Source: an uncultured Serinicoccus sp. (GTDB lineage Bacteria; Actinomycetota; Actinomycetes; Actinomycetales; Dermatophilaceae). From it: a stretch of 64,000 nucleotides of DNA. The notes beneath the pieces are model-generated. The model saw only the letters and a list, made by a program, of their open reading frames with translations. It made no database searches and was not told the origin of the DNA. The translations under genes and the position numbers were made by a program. Positions 7,713 to 15,798 of this stretch are shown one piece after another (position 1 is the first letter of the stretch; each line of letters opens with the position of its first letter). The stretch lies in contig NZ_CANKYH010000002.1 of the NCBI RefSeq assembly GCF_947487915.1, positions 124,001 to 188,000 of the forward strand. Direction: 5' to 3'.

Positions 7713-8927
7713 TCACCCACGAGGGTCGGGTGCGAGGAGGTGGAGGATCGTGCGGGCGTAGCCGCGGGCGGCGACCACGAGCTCAGCGACCGCGACCGAC
7801 TCGTCGGGCCGGTGGGCCTGCTCGTGCACCGAGCCGGGGCCCTGGACCACCACCGGGATGCCCCACTCGCGCGCCACGAAGCCGCCGTCGCAGGCGGCCG
7901 TCCACCCCTGCAGCGGCACCGGGCCGCGCCCGGCCCCGTCCATCGCCGCGTCGACCACCCGCACGACCTCCTCGGACGGCGCCGTCTCGAAGCCGGGCAT
8001 GTCCATCGGTGAGCTCACCGACCAGCTCAGCCCGCGCGACTCCAGGTCGAGGGCGCCGAGCCTCTCCCTGACCGTCTCGACCACCGTCTCCATCGGCTCC
8101 CCGGGCAGCAGCCGGCGGTCCACCTCGACGCGGCACAGGTCGGGCACCGCCGAGCCCGACGTGCCGCCCTGGATGACGCCGACGTTGACGGTGGCCGGGC
8201 CGACCAGGGCGTGCGCGGTCGCCGCCAGCTCCTCTTGCCACCGGTCCAGGTCCGCGACGACCAGCGCCGCGCCGCTGATCGCGTTGCGCCCGTCCGCGGG
8301 CCGCCCCGCGTGGGCGGCGACCCCGCGCACCTCGATGTGCAGGTATGACGCACCTCGCGCGGCCACGACCGTCGCCAGGTCGGTGGGTTCGGCCACGACG
8401 CACCCCAGCAGCGGCGGGGCCGGCTGCTGCACGTAGCGGCGGATGCCGATGCCGTTCTGCTCCTCGTCGCACAGCGCGTCCAGCCGGACCGGGCCGCTGA
8501 GCCGGACCCCGCTCTCGCGGACGGCCGCCATCGCGACCAGGACCGCCGCGAGCCCGCCCTTCATGTCGGCGCTGCCGCGGCCGACGATCCGGCCCTCGGC
8601 GAGGGTCCCGGCATACGGGTCGACGCCCCACTCCTCCAGGGGGCCGGGCGGGACGACGTCCGTGTGCCCCAGGAAGAGCAGGCCGGGTCCGTCGCCGCCG
8701 TCGAGGCGCACGCCGACGTTGGGCCGGCCCGGCTCGACCTCCTCCAGCACGGCCTGCAGCCCCAGACCTCCGGCGAGGCGGGTCAGCTCCTCCGCCGTCG
8801 CGGCCTCCTCACCCGGAGGGTTGGCGCCGGGGGCCCGCACGAGCTCCTGCGCCAGGGTCACCAGACGGTCGGGGGTGATCCGGGCGAGCACCTCCTGCTC
8901 GGTGCCGGCGGGCGGAGCGCCCGTCAT
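7713..8927 (-). CDS. M20 family metallo-deacylase (ArgE/DapE-like)
   Basis: A 404-residue zinc amidohydrolase. Visible features are the metal motif LGHTDVVPPG, the bridging Asp in GRGSADMKGG, the catalytic Glu-Glu in CDEEQNG, the AEPTDL ligand, and a dimerisation domain starting near GVAAHAG. Family members remove acyl groups from amino acids (N-acetylornithine, succinyl-diaminopimelate). It is the last gene of a four-gene operon with ATGA or GTGA overlaps at each junction. In ectoine breakdown the next step after DoeA is deacetylation of N-acetyl-diaminobutyrate, normally done by DoeB of the AstE/aspartoacylase family. No DoeB is present here, so this enzyme may fill that role; that is inference. 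Confidence 0.85.
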   Translation of the reverse strand: MTGAPPAGTEQEVLARITPDRLVTLAQELVRAPGANPPGEEAATAEELTRLAGGLGLQAVLEEVEPGRPNVGVRLDGGDGPGLLFLGHTDVVPPGPLEEWGVDPYAGTLAEGRIVGRGSADMKGGLAAVLVAMAAVRESGVRLSGPVRLDALCDEEQNGIGIRRYVQQPAPPLLGCVVAEPTDLATVVAARGASYLHIEVRGVAAHAGRPADGRNAISGAALVVADLDRWQEELAATAHALVGPATVNVGVIQGGTSGSAVPDLCRVEVDRRLLPGEPMETVVETVRERLGALDLESRGLSWSVSSPMDMPGFETAPSEEVVRVVDAAMDGAGRGPVPLQGWTAACDGGFVAREWGIPVVVQGPGSVHEQAHRPDESVAVAELVVAARGYARTILHLLAPDPRG

Positions 8928-10135
8928 CGGCCGGTGGCGAGGTCCACCGCGCGCGCCAGCCGCGCCACGCCCTCGTGGATGCGGTCCGTCGGGGTCGAGG
9001 CGAAGCACAGCCTCAGGTCGTGCGGGAAGCGGCGGGCGGGCGAGAAGGCGTTGCCCGGGATGTAGGCGACCCCCTCCGCCAGGGCGGTCTCGAAGAGCGC
9101 CTCGGTGTCCACCTCCTCGTCGAAGGACACCCAGAGGAAGAAGCCTCCCTCGGGGTCGGTCCACGTCGCCCGGCCGGAGAAGTGCTCGGTGAGCGCCTGC
9201 TGCATGGCGTCCTTGCGCCGGCGGTACTCCTCCCGCTGCACGGCCAGGTGCTCCTCCAGCCGACCCGAGCGCAGGAAGGCAGCGACGAGCCGCTGCGCGG
9301 GCAGGTTGGTGCACGTGTCCATGGACTGCTTGGCGTGGATGAGCAGCTGGGCCAGCGAGGGGTCGGCGTCCACCCAGCCCACCCGCAGCCCGGGGGCGAC
9401 GATCTTGGAGAAGGTCCTCACCGAGAAGACCAGCGGGTCGCCGTCGGCGAGCTCGTGCAGGCTCGGCACCGGGTCCCCCGCGAAGCGCAGCATGCCGTAG
9501 GGGTCGTCGTCGAGGACGACGCTGCCCCAGGAGCGCGCCAGCTCCAGCAGCTCGTGGCGGCGGTCCAGCGACATCGAGGTGCCGGAGGGGTTCTGGAAGG
9601 TCGGCACGGTGTAGATGACCTTGGGCGAGCGGCCCGCCCGGTCGACGGCGGCGCGCAGGGCGTCGATGGACATCCCGTCCTCGTCGACCTCGATCTCGGC
9701 GAGCTCGGCCTGGTAGGCCAGGGCGGTCGCGCTGCCGTTGGTGTACGTGGGCGACTCCACGGTGACGAGGTCGCCCGGGTCGATGAAGAGCTTGGCGGCC
9801 AGGTCGAGCCCCTGCATGCCGCCGGCGGTGATGGTGAGGCGTTCGTCCGTGGTGGCGTCGGTCGTCCCCTCCAGCATCTGCAGCAGGGCCGCGCGCAGCC
9901 CCGGGTCGCCCTCGGTGGCCGCGTAGTCGTAGGACGCGGGCGTGCCGAGCTCGGTCCGGGCCGCCTCGGCGAGCGCCTCGGTGGGGATCGCCTCGGCCGC
10001 CGGGCTGCCCATGGCGAAGCGGACGATGTCGTGGGTCTGCCGGGCCAGCAGCGAGGTGCTGGAGTCGATGACCGAGCCGACCAGCAGGTCGGTCCGGGAG
10101 GCCAGCGGGAGGCGGGTCGTGGCGGCGGAGGTCAT
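8924..10135 (-). CDS. Class I/II PLP aminotransferase (2-aminoadipate/MocR-domain type)
   Basis: A 403-residue fold-type I aminotransferase. It shows TAGGMQGLDLAAKLF, SPTYTNG, VIYTVPTFQNPSG, DDDPYGMLRF, and the Schiff-base lysine in RTFSKIVAPGLRVGW. This is the form found in LysN-type 2-aminoadipate transaminases and in the effector domain of MocR regulators, but there is no helix-turn-helix extension, so it is an enzyme. It overlaps both neighbours by four bases and belongs to the same operon as the ectoine-hydrolase-like gene. The substrate is unknown; an alpha-amino group of diaminobutyrate or a hydroxylated derivative is one option. Confidence 0.82.
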   Translation of the reverse strand: MTSAATTRLPLASRTDLLVGSVIDSSTSLLARQTHDIVRFAMGSPAAEAIPTEALAEAARTELGTPASYDYAATEGDPGLRAALLQMLEGTTDATTDERLTITAGGMQGLDLAAKLFIDPGDLVTVESPTYTNGSATALAYQAELAEIEVDEDGMSIDALRAAVDRAGRSPKVIYTVPTFQNPSGTSMSLDRRHELLELARSWGSVVLDDDPYGMLRFAGDPVPSLHELADGDPLVFSVRTFSKIVAPGLRVGWVDADPSLAQLLIHAKQSMDTCTNLPAQRLVAAFLRSGRLEEHLAVQREEYRRRKDAMQQALTEHFSGRATWTDPEGGFFLWVSFDEEVDTEALFETALAEGVAYIPGNAFSPARRFPHDLRLCFASTPTDRIHEGVARLARAVDLATGR

Positions 10136-11352
10136 GGGTGGGTCACCAGTCCTTGGTCGAGGGGGGCGAGCAGTTCGGGCGGGCCGTCGGTGACGAGCAC
10201 CGACTCGGAGGTCTCATAACCCCAGCTGTCCATCCACATCCCGAGGATGACGTGGAAGCACATGCCGGGGGTCAGCACGGTGTGGTCCTCGGCGCGCAGG
10301 CTGACCGTGCGCTCGCCCCAGTCGGGCGGGTAGCCGATCCCGATGGAGTAGCCGATGCGCGACTCCTTGGACAGGCCGTACCGGGAGATGGTGCGGGTGA
10401 AGGCGGCGTGCACGTCGGCCGTGGTGCTGCCGGGCCGCATCGCGGCGAGCGCCTGCTCCAGCCCGAGGCCGGTGGCCTCGGCGGTCTGCGCCAGCCGGGC
10501 CGGGGGAGGCCCCAGGCTCACCGTGCGCGCCAGCGGCACGTGGTAGCGGCGGTGCACGCCGGCCAGCTCCACCGTCGTGGCCTCGCCGTGGCGCAGCGGT
10601 TCCTCCACCCAGGTCAGGTGCGGGGTGCCGGCGGTCTCACCGCTGGGCAGCATCGGCACGATGGCGGGGTAGTCGCCGCCGAGCGCCTCGGTGCCGTGGG
10701 CCTGCGCCTGCTGGATCTGGGCGACCACGTCGCACTGGCGGGCCCCCGCCCGCAGGCTGTCGATGGCGACGGTCATCGCCCGCACGGTCACCTCCCCGGC
10801 CGCCCGCATGAGCGCGATCTCGGTCTCCGACTTGACCACCCGGAGCCAGTTGACCAGCTCCAGGCTGTCGACCAGCTGCGCCTGCGGCAGGCACGCACCG
10901 AGGGCGAGGTAGGCGCGCGGGCTGAAGTAGTGGGCGTCCAGCTCGAGGGCGAGGACCGCCGGTCCGGTGGGCAGCGCGCCGACCTCGCGTCCACGCCGGG
11001 CGATCCACTCCCAGGGGTGGATGTCGTGCCGGTGGACGTAGTGCTCGGGGTAGCCGTGGATCTGCTCGGGCGGCAGGGTGGCGGTGTGGTGCCCGCCCTT
11101 GGCGTCCATCGCGCGGAGCACCAGGTGCGCCTCGCCCCGCGCCGGGACCAGCAGGGCCTGCGGCATGTAGAACGACCAGGCGTTGTAGCCGGTGAGGTAG
11201 TAGAGGTTGGCCGGGTCGGTCACGACCAGCGCGTCCTGGCCACGGCCGGCCAGCACGTCCTGCACCCGCGCCAGCCGCTCCTCGTGCTCGGCCCGCAGCG
11301 TGTGCGGGTGGGCCGTCTGCTCGGCCGTGGTGATCTCGGTCAGCTCGCTCAC
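10132..11352 (-). CDS. doeA: Ectoine hydrolase-like M24 family protein (DoeA/EutD type)
   Basis: A 406-residue creatinase/aminopeptidase P-fold hydrolase. Blocks I recall from DoeA/EutD are kept: NLYYLTGYNAWSFYMPQ, GYPEHYVH, NWLRVVKSETEIALMR, GGDYPAIVPMLPSG, PHLTW, a HxRYHxPLxRTV segment, GIGYPPDWGERTVSLR and GMCFH...GMWMDSWG. DoeA opens the ectoine ring to N-acetyl-2,4-diaminobutyrate in the cytoplasm. The start is GTG 11352 (SELTEITTAEQ), overlapping the upstream EutA-like gene in GTGA. Motif recall without an alignment leaves some doubt: a related cyclic amidine or amide substrate is possible. This gene gives the island its likely meaning. Confidence 0.78.
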   Translation of the reverse strand: MSELTEITTAEQTAHPHTLRAEHEERLARVQDVLAGRGQDALVVTDPANLYYLTGYNAWSFYMPQALLVPARGEAHLVLRAMDAKGGHHTATLPPEQIHGYPEHYVHRHDIHPWEWIARRGREVGALPTGPAVLALELDAHYFSPRAYLALGACLPQAQLVDSLELVNWLRVVKSETEIALMRAAGEVTVRAMTVAIDSLRAGARQCDVVAQIQQAQAHGTEALGGDYPAIVPMLPSGETAGTPHLTWVEEPLRHGEATTVELAGVHRRYHVPLARTVSLGPPPARLAQTAEATGLGLEQALAAMRPGSTTADVHAAFTRTISRYGLSKESRIGYSIGIGYPPDWGERTVSLRAEDHTVLTPGMCFHVILGMWMDSWGYETSESVLVTDGPPELLAPLDQGLVTHP

Positions 11353-12131
11353 GGTGCTCCCTGCCAGGTCTCGGTGGTGCTGAGGATGCCGCTGTCCCCG
11401 AGGTCGGGGCGCCGGTCGAGCAGCGCCTGCCCGGGGCCCACGGCCGCGCGGCCCAGCACCGCCAGGGCGAGCCACAGGGTGACCTGGTTGGCGCTGAGGA
11501 CGGGTATGCCGAGCTCGGCTCCGAGGTCGGCGAGCAGGTCGTAGGTCCGCAGGTTGGTGCAGGAGACGAAGACGGCCCCGGCGTCCGGGGACACCGTGCG
11601 CCGCACGAGGTCGGCGGTGACCTCCTCGGGGACCGTCCAGATCTCCCCGCTGAGCCCGAGGTGCCCGGCGGAGACCACCTGGATCCCGGCGGCGGTGAGG
11701 AAGCGTCCCAGGCTCTCGGTGACGTCCTCGTCGTAGGGGGTCACGACGCTGACCCGGTCGACGCCGAGCGCCCGCAGGGCGCCGACCGCGGCGCCGCTGG
11801 TCGTCACGGCCGCGGGGGCACCGGCCTCGAGGACGGTCTCGCGCAGCGCCTGCTCGCCCTGCGTCCCGGCGACGAAGCTGCCCGACGTGCAGGCGTACGC
11901 CACGACACCCGGCAGCACGGCCGACAGGTCATGCGTCGCCTGGTTGACCGCCCCGGGCGCCCGGACCGCCCGCGCCTGGGCCATGCTCACCGGCAGCGGC
12001 AGGTGGGGCGTGCGGGTCAGGTGGAGGGTGGCGCCCACGGGGCACCACCGCCACAGCTCACGGTCCAGGGCGAAGTCGTAGGGCACGATCACGCCGATCC
12101 CGTCCTCGCGGATCTCACGCACCTGCCCCAC
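11349..12131 (-). CDS. eutA: Asp/Glu racemase-superfamily protein, EutA-like (two catalytic Cys)
   Basis: A 260-residue relative of maleate isomerase and EutA. Both catalytic cysteines are visible, in YACTSGSFVAG and VFVSCTNLRT, unlike the paralogue at 3936-4697. Shared segments (CTSGSF; LSANQVTLWLALAVLG versus LTANQVSLHDGLALLG) show the two are paralogues. It is the first gene of the operon with doeA, the aminotransferase and the M20 enzyme. EutA genes sit beside eutD in hydroxyectoine clusters of Proteobacteria, where a racemase role has been proposed. The start used is GTG 12131; the ribosome site is weak. Confidence 0.78.
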   Translation of the reverse strand: MGQVREIREDGIGVIVPYDFALDRELWRWCPVGATLHLTRTPHLPLPVSMAQARAVRAPGAVNQATHDLSAVLPGVVAYACTSGSFVAGTQGEQALRETVLEAGAPAAVTTSGAAVGALRALGVDRVSVVTPYDEDVTESLGRFLTAAGIQVVSAGHLGLSGEIWTVPEEVTADLVRRTVSPDAGAVFVSCTNLRTYDLLADLGAELGIPVLSANQVTLWLALAVLGRAAVGPGQALLDRRPDLGDSGILSTTETWQGAP

Positions 12132-12147
12132 CCTGCCTGACGATCAG

Positions 12148-12161
12148 GATTGTTGACAATC
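12148..12161. promoter_or_regulatory. GntR-type operator palindrome, copy 3
   Basis: GATTGT-TG-ACAATC is identical to copy 1. It lies between the divergent eutA-doeA operon and the 2-hydroxyacid dehydrogenase-amidase-DUF3830 operon. It covers the -35 box TTGACA (12153-12158) of the rightward promoter, so binding would block polymerase. Confidence 0.75.
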
Positions 12162-12181
12162 CGACACGGCCTTTCTACCGT
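12153..12181 (+). promoter_or_regulatory. Promoter of the 2-hydroxyacid dehydrogenase operon
   Basis: TTGACA at 12153-12158 and TACCGT at 12176-12181 are spaced by exactly 17 bp. The GTG start follows six bases after the -10 box with no ribosome site, so the transcript should be leaderless. Confidence 0.65.
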
Positions 12182-12187
12182 CACCGT

Positions 12188-13186
12188 GTGACGGGATCTC
12201 GCGCACGAGCCGTGGTGCTGACGGCGCCGGGTCTGGACCCGCCGCCCCAGCTCGCCGACCTGGAGGACGACCTCGAGCTCGAGGTCGTGGACGCCGACGG
12301 CCTCGCGCCGGCGCTCGGCGGGGCGAAAGTCCTCTTCCTCTGGGACTTCTTCTCCCCGGCCGTCGCGCAGGCCTGGGACGCCGCCGACGCCCTGGAGTGG
12401 ATCCACGTCGCGGCGGCCGGTGTCGACAGCCTGCTCTTCCCCGCGCTCGTGCGCTCGCCGGTCACGGTCACCAACGCGCAGGGGGTCTTCGACCGGCCCA
12501 TCGCCGAGTTCGTCCTGGCCAGCGTGCTCGCGCACGCCAAACGGCTCCACGAGAGCCGGGAGCTGCAGCGGCAGCACCGCTGGCAGCACCGGGAGACCAC
12601 GCTGCTGGCCGGCCAGCGGGTGATGGTCATCGGCACCGGCGGCATCGGCCGGGCGACCGTCACGCTGCTGCGCGCGGTGGGGTGCGAGGTCCGGGCGGTG
12701 GGTCGACGCGCCGTCGCGGACGACCCCGAGCTGGGGGAGGTGGTGGCGAGCAGCTCGCTCACCGAGCACGTCGGCTGGGCCGACCACGTCGTCAACGCCG
12801 CACCCCTGACCCCCGCCACGACCGGCCTCCTCGACGCCGCGGTGTTCGCGGCGATGCGACCGGGCGCGCACGTCGTCAACATCGGCCGCGGGGCGAGCGT
12901 CGTGCAGGAGGACCTCCTCGCCGCGCTGCGTCAGGGACACCTGGGCGGCGCCTCGCTGGACGTGCTGGAGGAGGAGCCCCCGCCGGCGGGGTCACCGGTC
13001 TGGGACACGCCCGGTCTCGTGCTGTCGGCCCACCTGTCCGGCGACGTCGTCGGCTGGCGGGACACTCTCGCCGACCAGTTCGTCGCCAACGCGCGCCGCT
13101 TCCTGGCCGGCGAGCCGCTGACCGGGGTCGTCGACAAGGAGCTGGGCTACGTGCCCCGCTCCCGGACCGGGCAGGACACGGTATGA
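12188..13186 (+). CDS. D-isomer-specific 2-hydroxyacid dehydrogenase
   Basis: A 332-residue NAD(P)-dependent dehydrogenase. The nucleotide fold has GTGGIGRA near residue 148. The catalytic region carries NIGRGASV (Arg), a Glu in the LDVLEEEP stretch, and a His in VLSAHLSGD. The family reduces 2-oxoacids to D-2-hydroxyacids or the reverse. It starts at a leaderless GTG behind an operator-covered promoter and is coupled by ATGA overlap to the amidase. With the FAD-linked oxidoreductase it could pass a hydroxyacid intermediate of the island; the substrate is unknown. Confidence 0.85.
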   Translation: MTGSRARAVVLTAPGLDPPPQLADLEDDLELEVVDADGLAPALGGAKVLFLWDFFSPAVAQAWDAADALEWIHVAAAGVDSLLFPALVRSPVTVTNAQGVFDRPIAEFVLASVLAHAKRLHESRELQRQHRWQHRETTLLAGQRVMVIGTGGIGRATVTLLRAVGCEVRAVGRRAVADDPELGEVVASSSLTEHVGWADHVVNAAPLTPATTGLLDAAVFAAMRPGAHVVNIGRGASVVQEDLLAALRQGHLGGASLDVLEEEPPPAGSPVWDTPGLVLSAHLSGDVVGWRDTLADQFVANARRFLAGEPLTGVVDKELGYVPRSRTGQDTV

Positions 13187-14655
13187 CGTCCGCACCCCGG
13201 GACGGGTCCGGTCCGCGCCACCCGTCCCGCCCCACGGCCCTCGAGCTCTCGGCCGGCTACGCCGCGGGCACCACCACGCCGGAGCGGGCCACCGAGGCGG
13301 CCCTGGCCGCGATCGAGGCCCTCGACCCGCTCGTGCGGGCGATGGTGCTCGTCGACGCCGAGGGGGCGATGCGTGCGGCCCGCGAGTCGACCCGCCGCTG
13401 GGAGAGCGGATGTCCCCTCGGTCCGGCGGACGGCATACCGACGACGATCAAGGACATCCTGCTCACCCGCGGCTGGCCGACGCTGCGGGGAAGCCTGCTC
13501 ATCGACCCCGGGACCGGGTCGGACTGGCCCGAGGACGCACCCGCGGTCGCCCGGCTGCGCGCGGCCGGCTGCGTGCTGCTCGGCAAGAACGCCACGCCCG
13601 AGTTCGCCTGGAAGGGCACCACCGACTCGCTGCGGCACGGTGCGACGGGCAACCCGTGGGACCCGGCGCTCACCGCCGGCGGGTCCAGCGGGGGAGCGGC
13701 CGCGGCGGTCGGCCTCGGGATGGGCGCCTGGTCGGTCGGCACCGACGGCGGGGGATCGGTGCGGATCCCGGCCGCCTTCACCGGGACCGTCGCGATCAAG
13801 CCCACCTACGGCCGCGTGCCGCTGCACCCGGCCAGCCCCTACGGCACCCTCGCCCACGCCGGTCCGATGACCACCTCGGTCGCCGACGCCGCCCTCATGC
13901 TCGACCTCATCGGGGTGCCGGACCCCCGCGACTGGTCCGCGCTGCCGGAGCCGCCGCGCTCCTTCCTGGACGGGCTCGAGGACGGGGTCGAGGGGGTGCG
14001 GGTGGCGGTGTCCCCGCGGCTCGGGCTGGGGGACGACGTCGTCAACCACCCCGCGGTGGACCGGGCCGTGCGCGAGGCCGCGGAGGTGCTGGCCGCCGCC
14101 GGGGCCATGGTCGAGGAGGTGGACCCCGAGCTGGCCGGCACCGGCTGCCTGGAGGCGTTCCACACGCTGTGGTTCACCGGCGCCGACAAGGTCGTCCAGG
14201 CCTACGGGGACGGAGCCCTCGAGCAGGTCGACCCCGGCCTCCGGCGGGCGATCCGCACCTACGGACAGGGGGTGAGCGCCGCGGACTACCTCGACGCCAC
14301 CGCCGTGCGGATGGAGCTGGGGCGTCGGATGGGCCGGTTCCACCAGCAGCACGACGTGCTCCTCACGCCGACCGTGCCGGGTCCCGCCTTCGACCGCAGC
14401 CAGCAGGGGCCCGAGGCCCCCGACCAGCTGTGGACGTCGTGGACCCCCTACACCTACCCCTTCAACATGACCCAGCAGCCGGCGTTGTCGGTGCCCGCCG
14501 GGCTGACCGACGACGGCCGGCCCGTCGGGGTGCAGCTGGTGACCGCCCGGCACGCCGACGCCCTCGCCCTCCGGGTGGGACGCACGCTGGAGGAGCGCAC
14601 CCGCTGGCGCGACGTCATACCCCCGTTGCTGGACCGGACCGAGGAGCACCCATGA
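13183..14655 (+). CDS. Amidase signature family hydrolase
   Basis: A 490-residue amidase. The Ser-cisSer-Lys machinery is visible: Lys in GIPTTIKDIL, the Gly/Ser-rich block TAGGSSGGAAAAV, and the nucleophile in GTDGGGSVRIPAAFTG. Such enzymes hydrolyse linear carboxamides. It overlaps the genes on both sides by four bases. Its role in the island could be hydrolysis of an amide intermediate or of a related substrate such as a hydantoin or ureido product. The GIP near the lysine uses the rare ATA codon within a GGCATACC word. Confidence 0.88.
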   Translation: MTSAPRDGSGPRHPSRPTALELSAGYAAGTTTPERATEAALAAIEALDPLVRAMVLVDAEGAMRAARESTRRWESGCPLGPADGIPTTIKDILLTRGWPTLRGSLLIDPGTGSDWPEDAPAVARLRAAGCVLLGKNATPEFAWKGTTDSLRHGATGNPWDPALTAGGSSGGAAAAVGLGMGAWSVGTDGGGSVRIPAAFTGTVAIKPTYGRVPLHPASPYGTLAHAGPMTTSVADAALMLDLIGVPDPRDWSALPEPPRSFLDGLEDGVEGVRVAVSPRLGLGDDVVNHPAVDRAVREAAEVLAAAGAMVEEVDPELAGTGCLEAFHTLWFTGADKVVQAYGDGALEQVDPGLRRAIRTYGQGVSAADYLDATAVRMELGRRMGRFHQQHDVLLTPTVPGPAFDRSQQGPEAPDQLWTSWTPYTYPFNMTQQPALSVPAGLTDDGRPVGVQLVTARHADALALRVGRTLEERTRWRDVIPPLLDRTEEHP

Positions 14656-15158
14656 GCCGCTTCATCACCATCACCCTGGACACCCGCGCCGTCACCTGCC
14701 GGGCGCGGCTGCTGGAGGACGAGGCGCCCCGGACCTGCGCGGCGGTCTGGGACGCCCTGCCGCTCAGCGCACCGGTGTTCCACGGCAAGTACGCCCGCAA
14801 CGAGATCTACACCCTGGTGCCGCGGCTGGGGGACGACCCCGGCAAGGAGAACACCACCATCACCCCCATCCCCGGTGACGTGTGCTGGTTCACCTTCGAC
14901 GGCGCCGACCTCGGCAACCCCGCCTACGGCTACGAGACCGAGCGTGAGCACCGCGCGGCGGGGGAGGGCGGAATCGTCGACCTCGCCGTGTTCTACGGGC
15001 GCAACAACCTGCTCATCAACGGCGACCAGGGCTGGGTGCCCGGCAACGTGTTCGGCGAGATCGTCGAGGGTCTGCCGGAGATGGCGCGCGCCTGCCAGGA
15101 CGTCTGGATGGGCGGCGCCCGCGGCGAGACCCTGACGCTGGCGCGCGCCGAGGGTTGA
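14652..15158 (+). CDS. DUF3830 (cyclophilin-like) family protein
   Basis: A 168-residue protein without signal peptide or membrane segment. Its features fit DUF3830, a cyclophilin-like beta fold: an ARLLEDEAP segment, AVWDALPL, a HGKYARNEIYTL strand, and a C-terminal GNVFGEIVEG. Members tend to lie beside amidases and racemase-like genes in catabolic clusters, but I cannot name a biochemical function. It is the last gene of the + operon, coupled to the amidase by ATGA. Confidence 0.65.
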   Translation: MSRFITITLDTRAVTCRARLLEDEAPRTCAAVWDALPLSAPVFHGKYARNEIYTLVPRLGDDPGKENTTITPIPGDVCWFTFDGADLGNPAYGYETEREHRAAGEGGIVDLAVFYGRNNLLINGDQGWVPGNVFGEIVEGLPEMARACQDVWMGGARGETLTLARAEG

Positions 15159-15197
15159 CCACCGGCACCACGACACCGACCCCGCGCCGGCCGGTCC

Positions 15198-15680
15198 TCA
15201 CCCGCCGAGCGCGGCCGCGCGGATCGGGCCCATCTCGATCTTGCGCTGGGTGAGCATCACCTCGGTCGCCCGGCGGGCGACCTCGGGGTCCTCGTGGGTG
15301 GTCAGCTCGTCCAGCTCGGTCGGGTAGACCTGCCACGAGATGCCGTAGCGGTCCTTGAGCCAGCCGCACTGGCTCTCCTGCCCGCCACCCTCGAGCAGCG
15401 CCGCCCAGTAGTGGTCGGTCTCCTCCTGGGTGTCCGTGCGCAGCACGATGGAGAAGGCCTCGTCGGGGGTGAAGTGCGGCCCGCCGTTGAGGCCGGTGTA
15501 CCGCACGCCGGCGAGCTCGAACTCGACCGTCATCACCGAGCCGAGCGGCTTGTCCGAGGGCGTGTCCGCGGCGTACCGGCTCACCTCCAGGACGCGTGAG
15601 CCCGGCACGACGGAGCAGTAGAACTCGGCCGCCTCCTGCGCCTGGTCGTCGAACCACAGGCAGTGCCCGAGGTGGATCAT
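15198..15680 (-). CDS. VOC family protein (PhnB/glyoxalase-like)
   Basis: A 160-residue vicinal-oxygen-chelate protein of the PhnB/3-demethylubiquinone-methyltransferase-like group. It shows LWFDDQAQEAAEFY at the N terminus, the central VEFELAGVRYTGLNGGP, and the C-terminal GWLKDRYGISWQVYP. The start ATG 15680 lies after a GGAGGGAG site. These proteins are small beta-fold dimers, often with unknown substrates. It converges on the catabolic island but is not in its operons. Confidence 0.85.
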   Translation of the reverse strand: MIHLGHCLWFDDQAQEAAEFYCSVVPGSRVLEVSRYAADTPSDKPLGSVMTVEFELAGVRYTGLNGGPHFTPDEAFSIVLRTDTQEETDHYWAALLEGGGQESQCGWLKDRYGISWQVYPTELDELTTHEDPEVARRATEVMLTQRKIEMGPIRAAALGG

Positions 15681-15798
15681 GGGGGTCTCCCTCCGCTCTC
15701 CGCGCACCGGGATGGCGCGCTGGTGGTGGTATGACCGTGGCCGCCCCCGGGACTCATCGCCGCGCCCGGCGGACGGGGTGGCCCCTAGGGTGGGGTTC

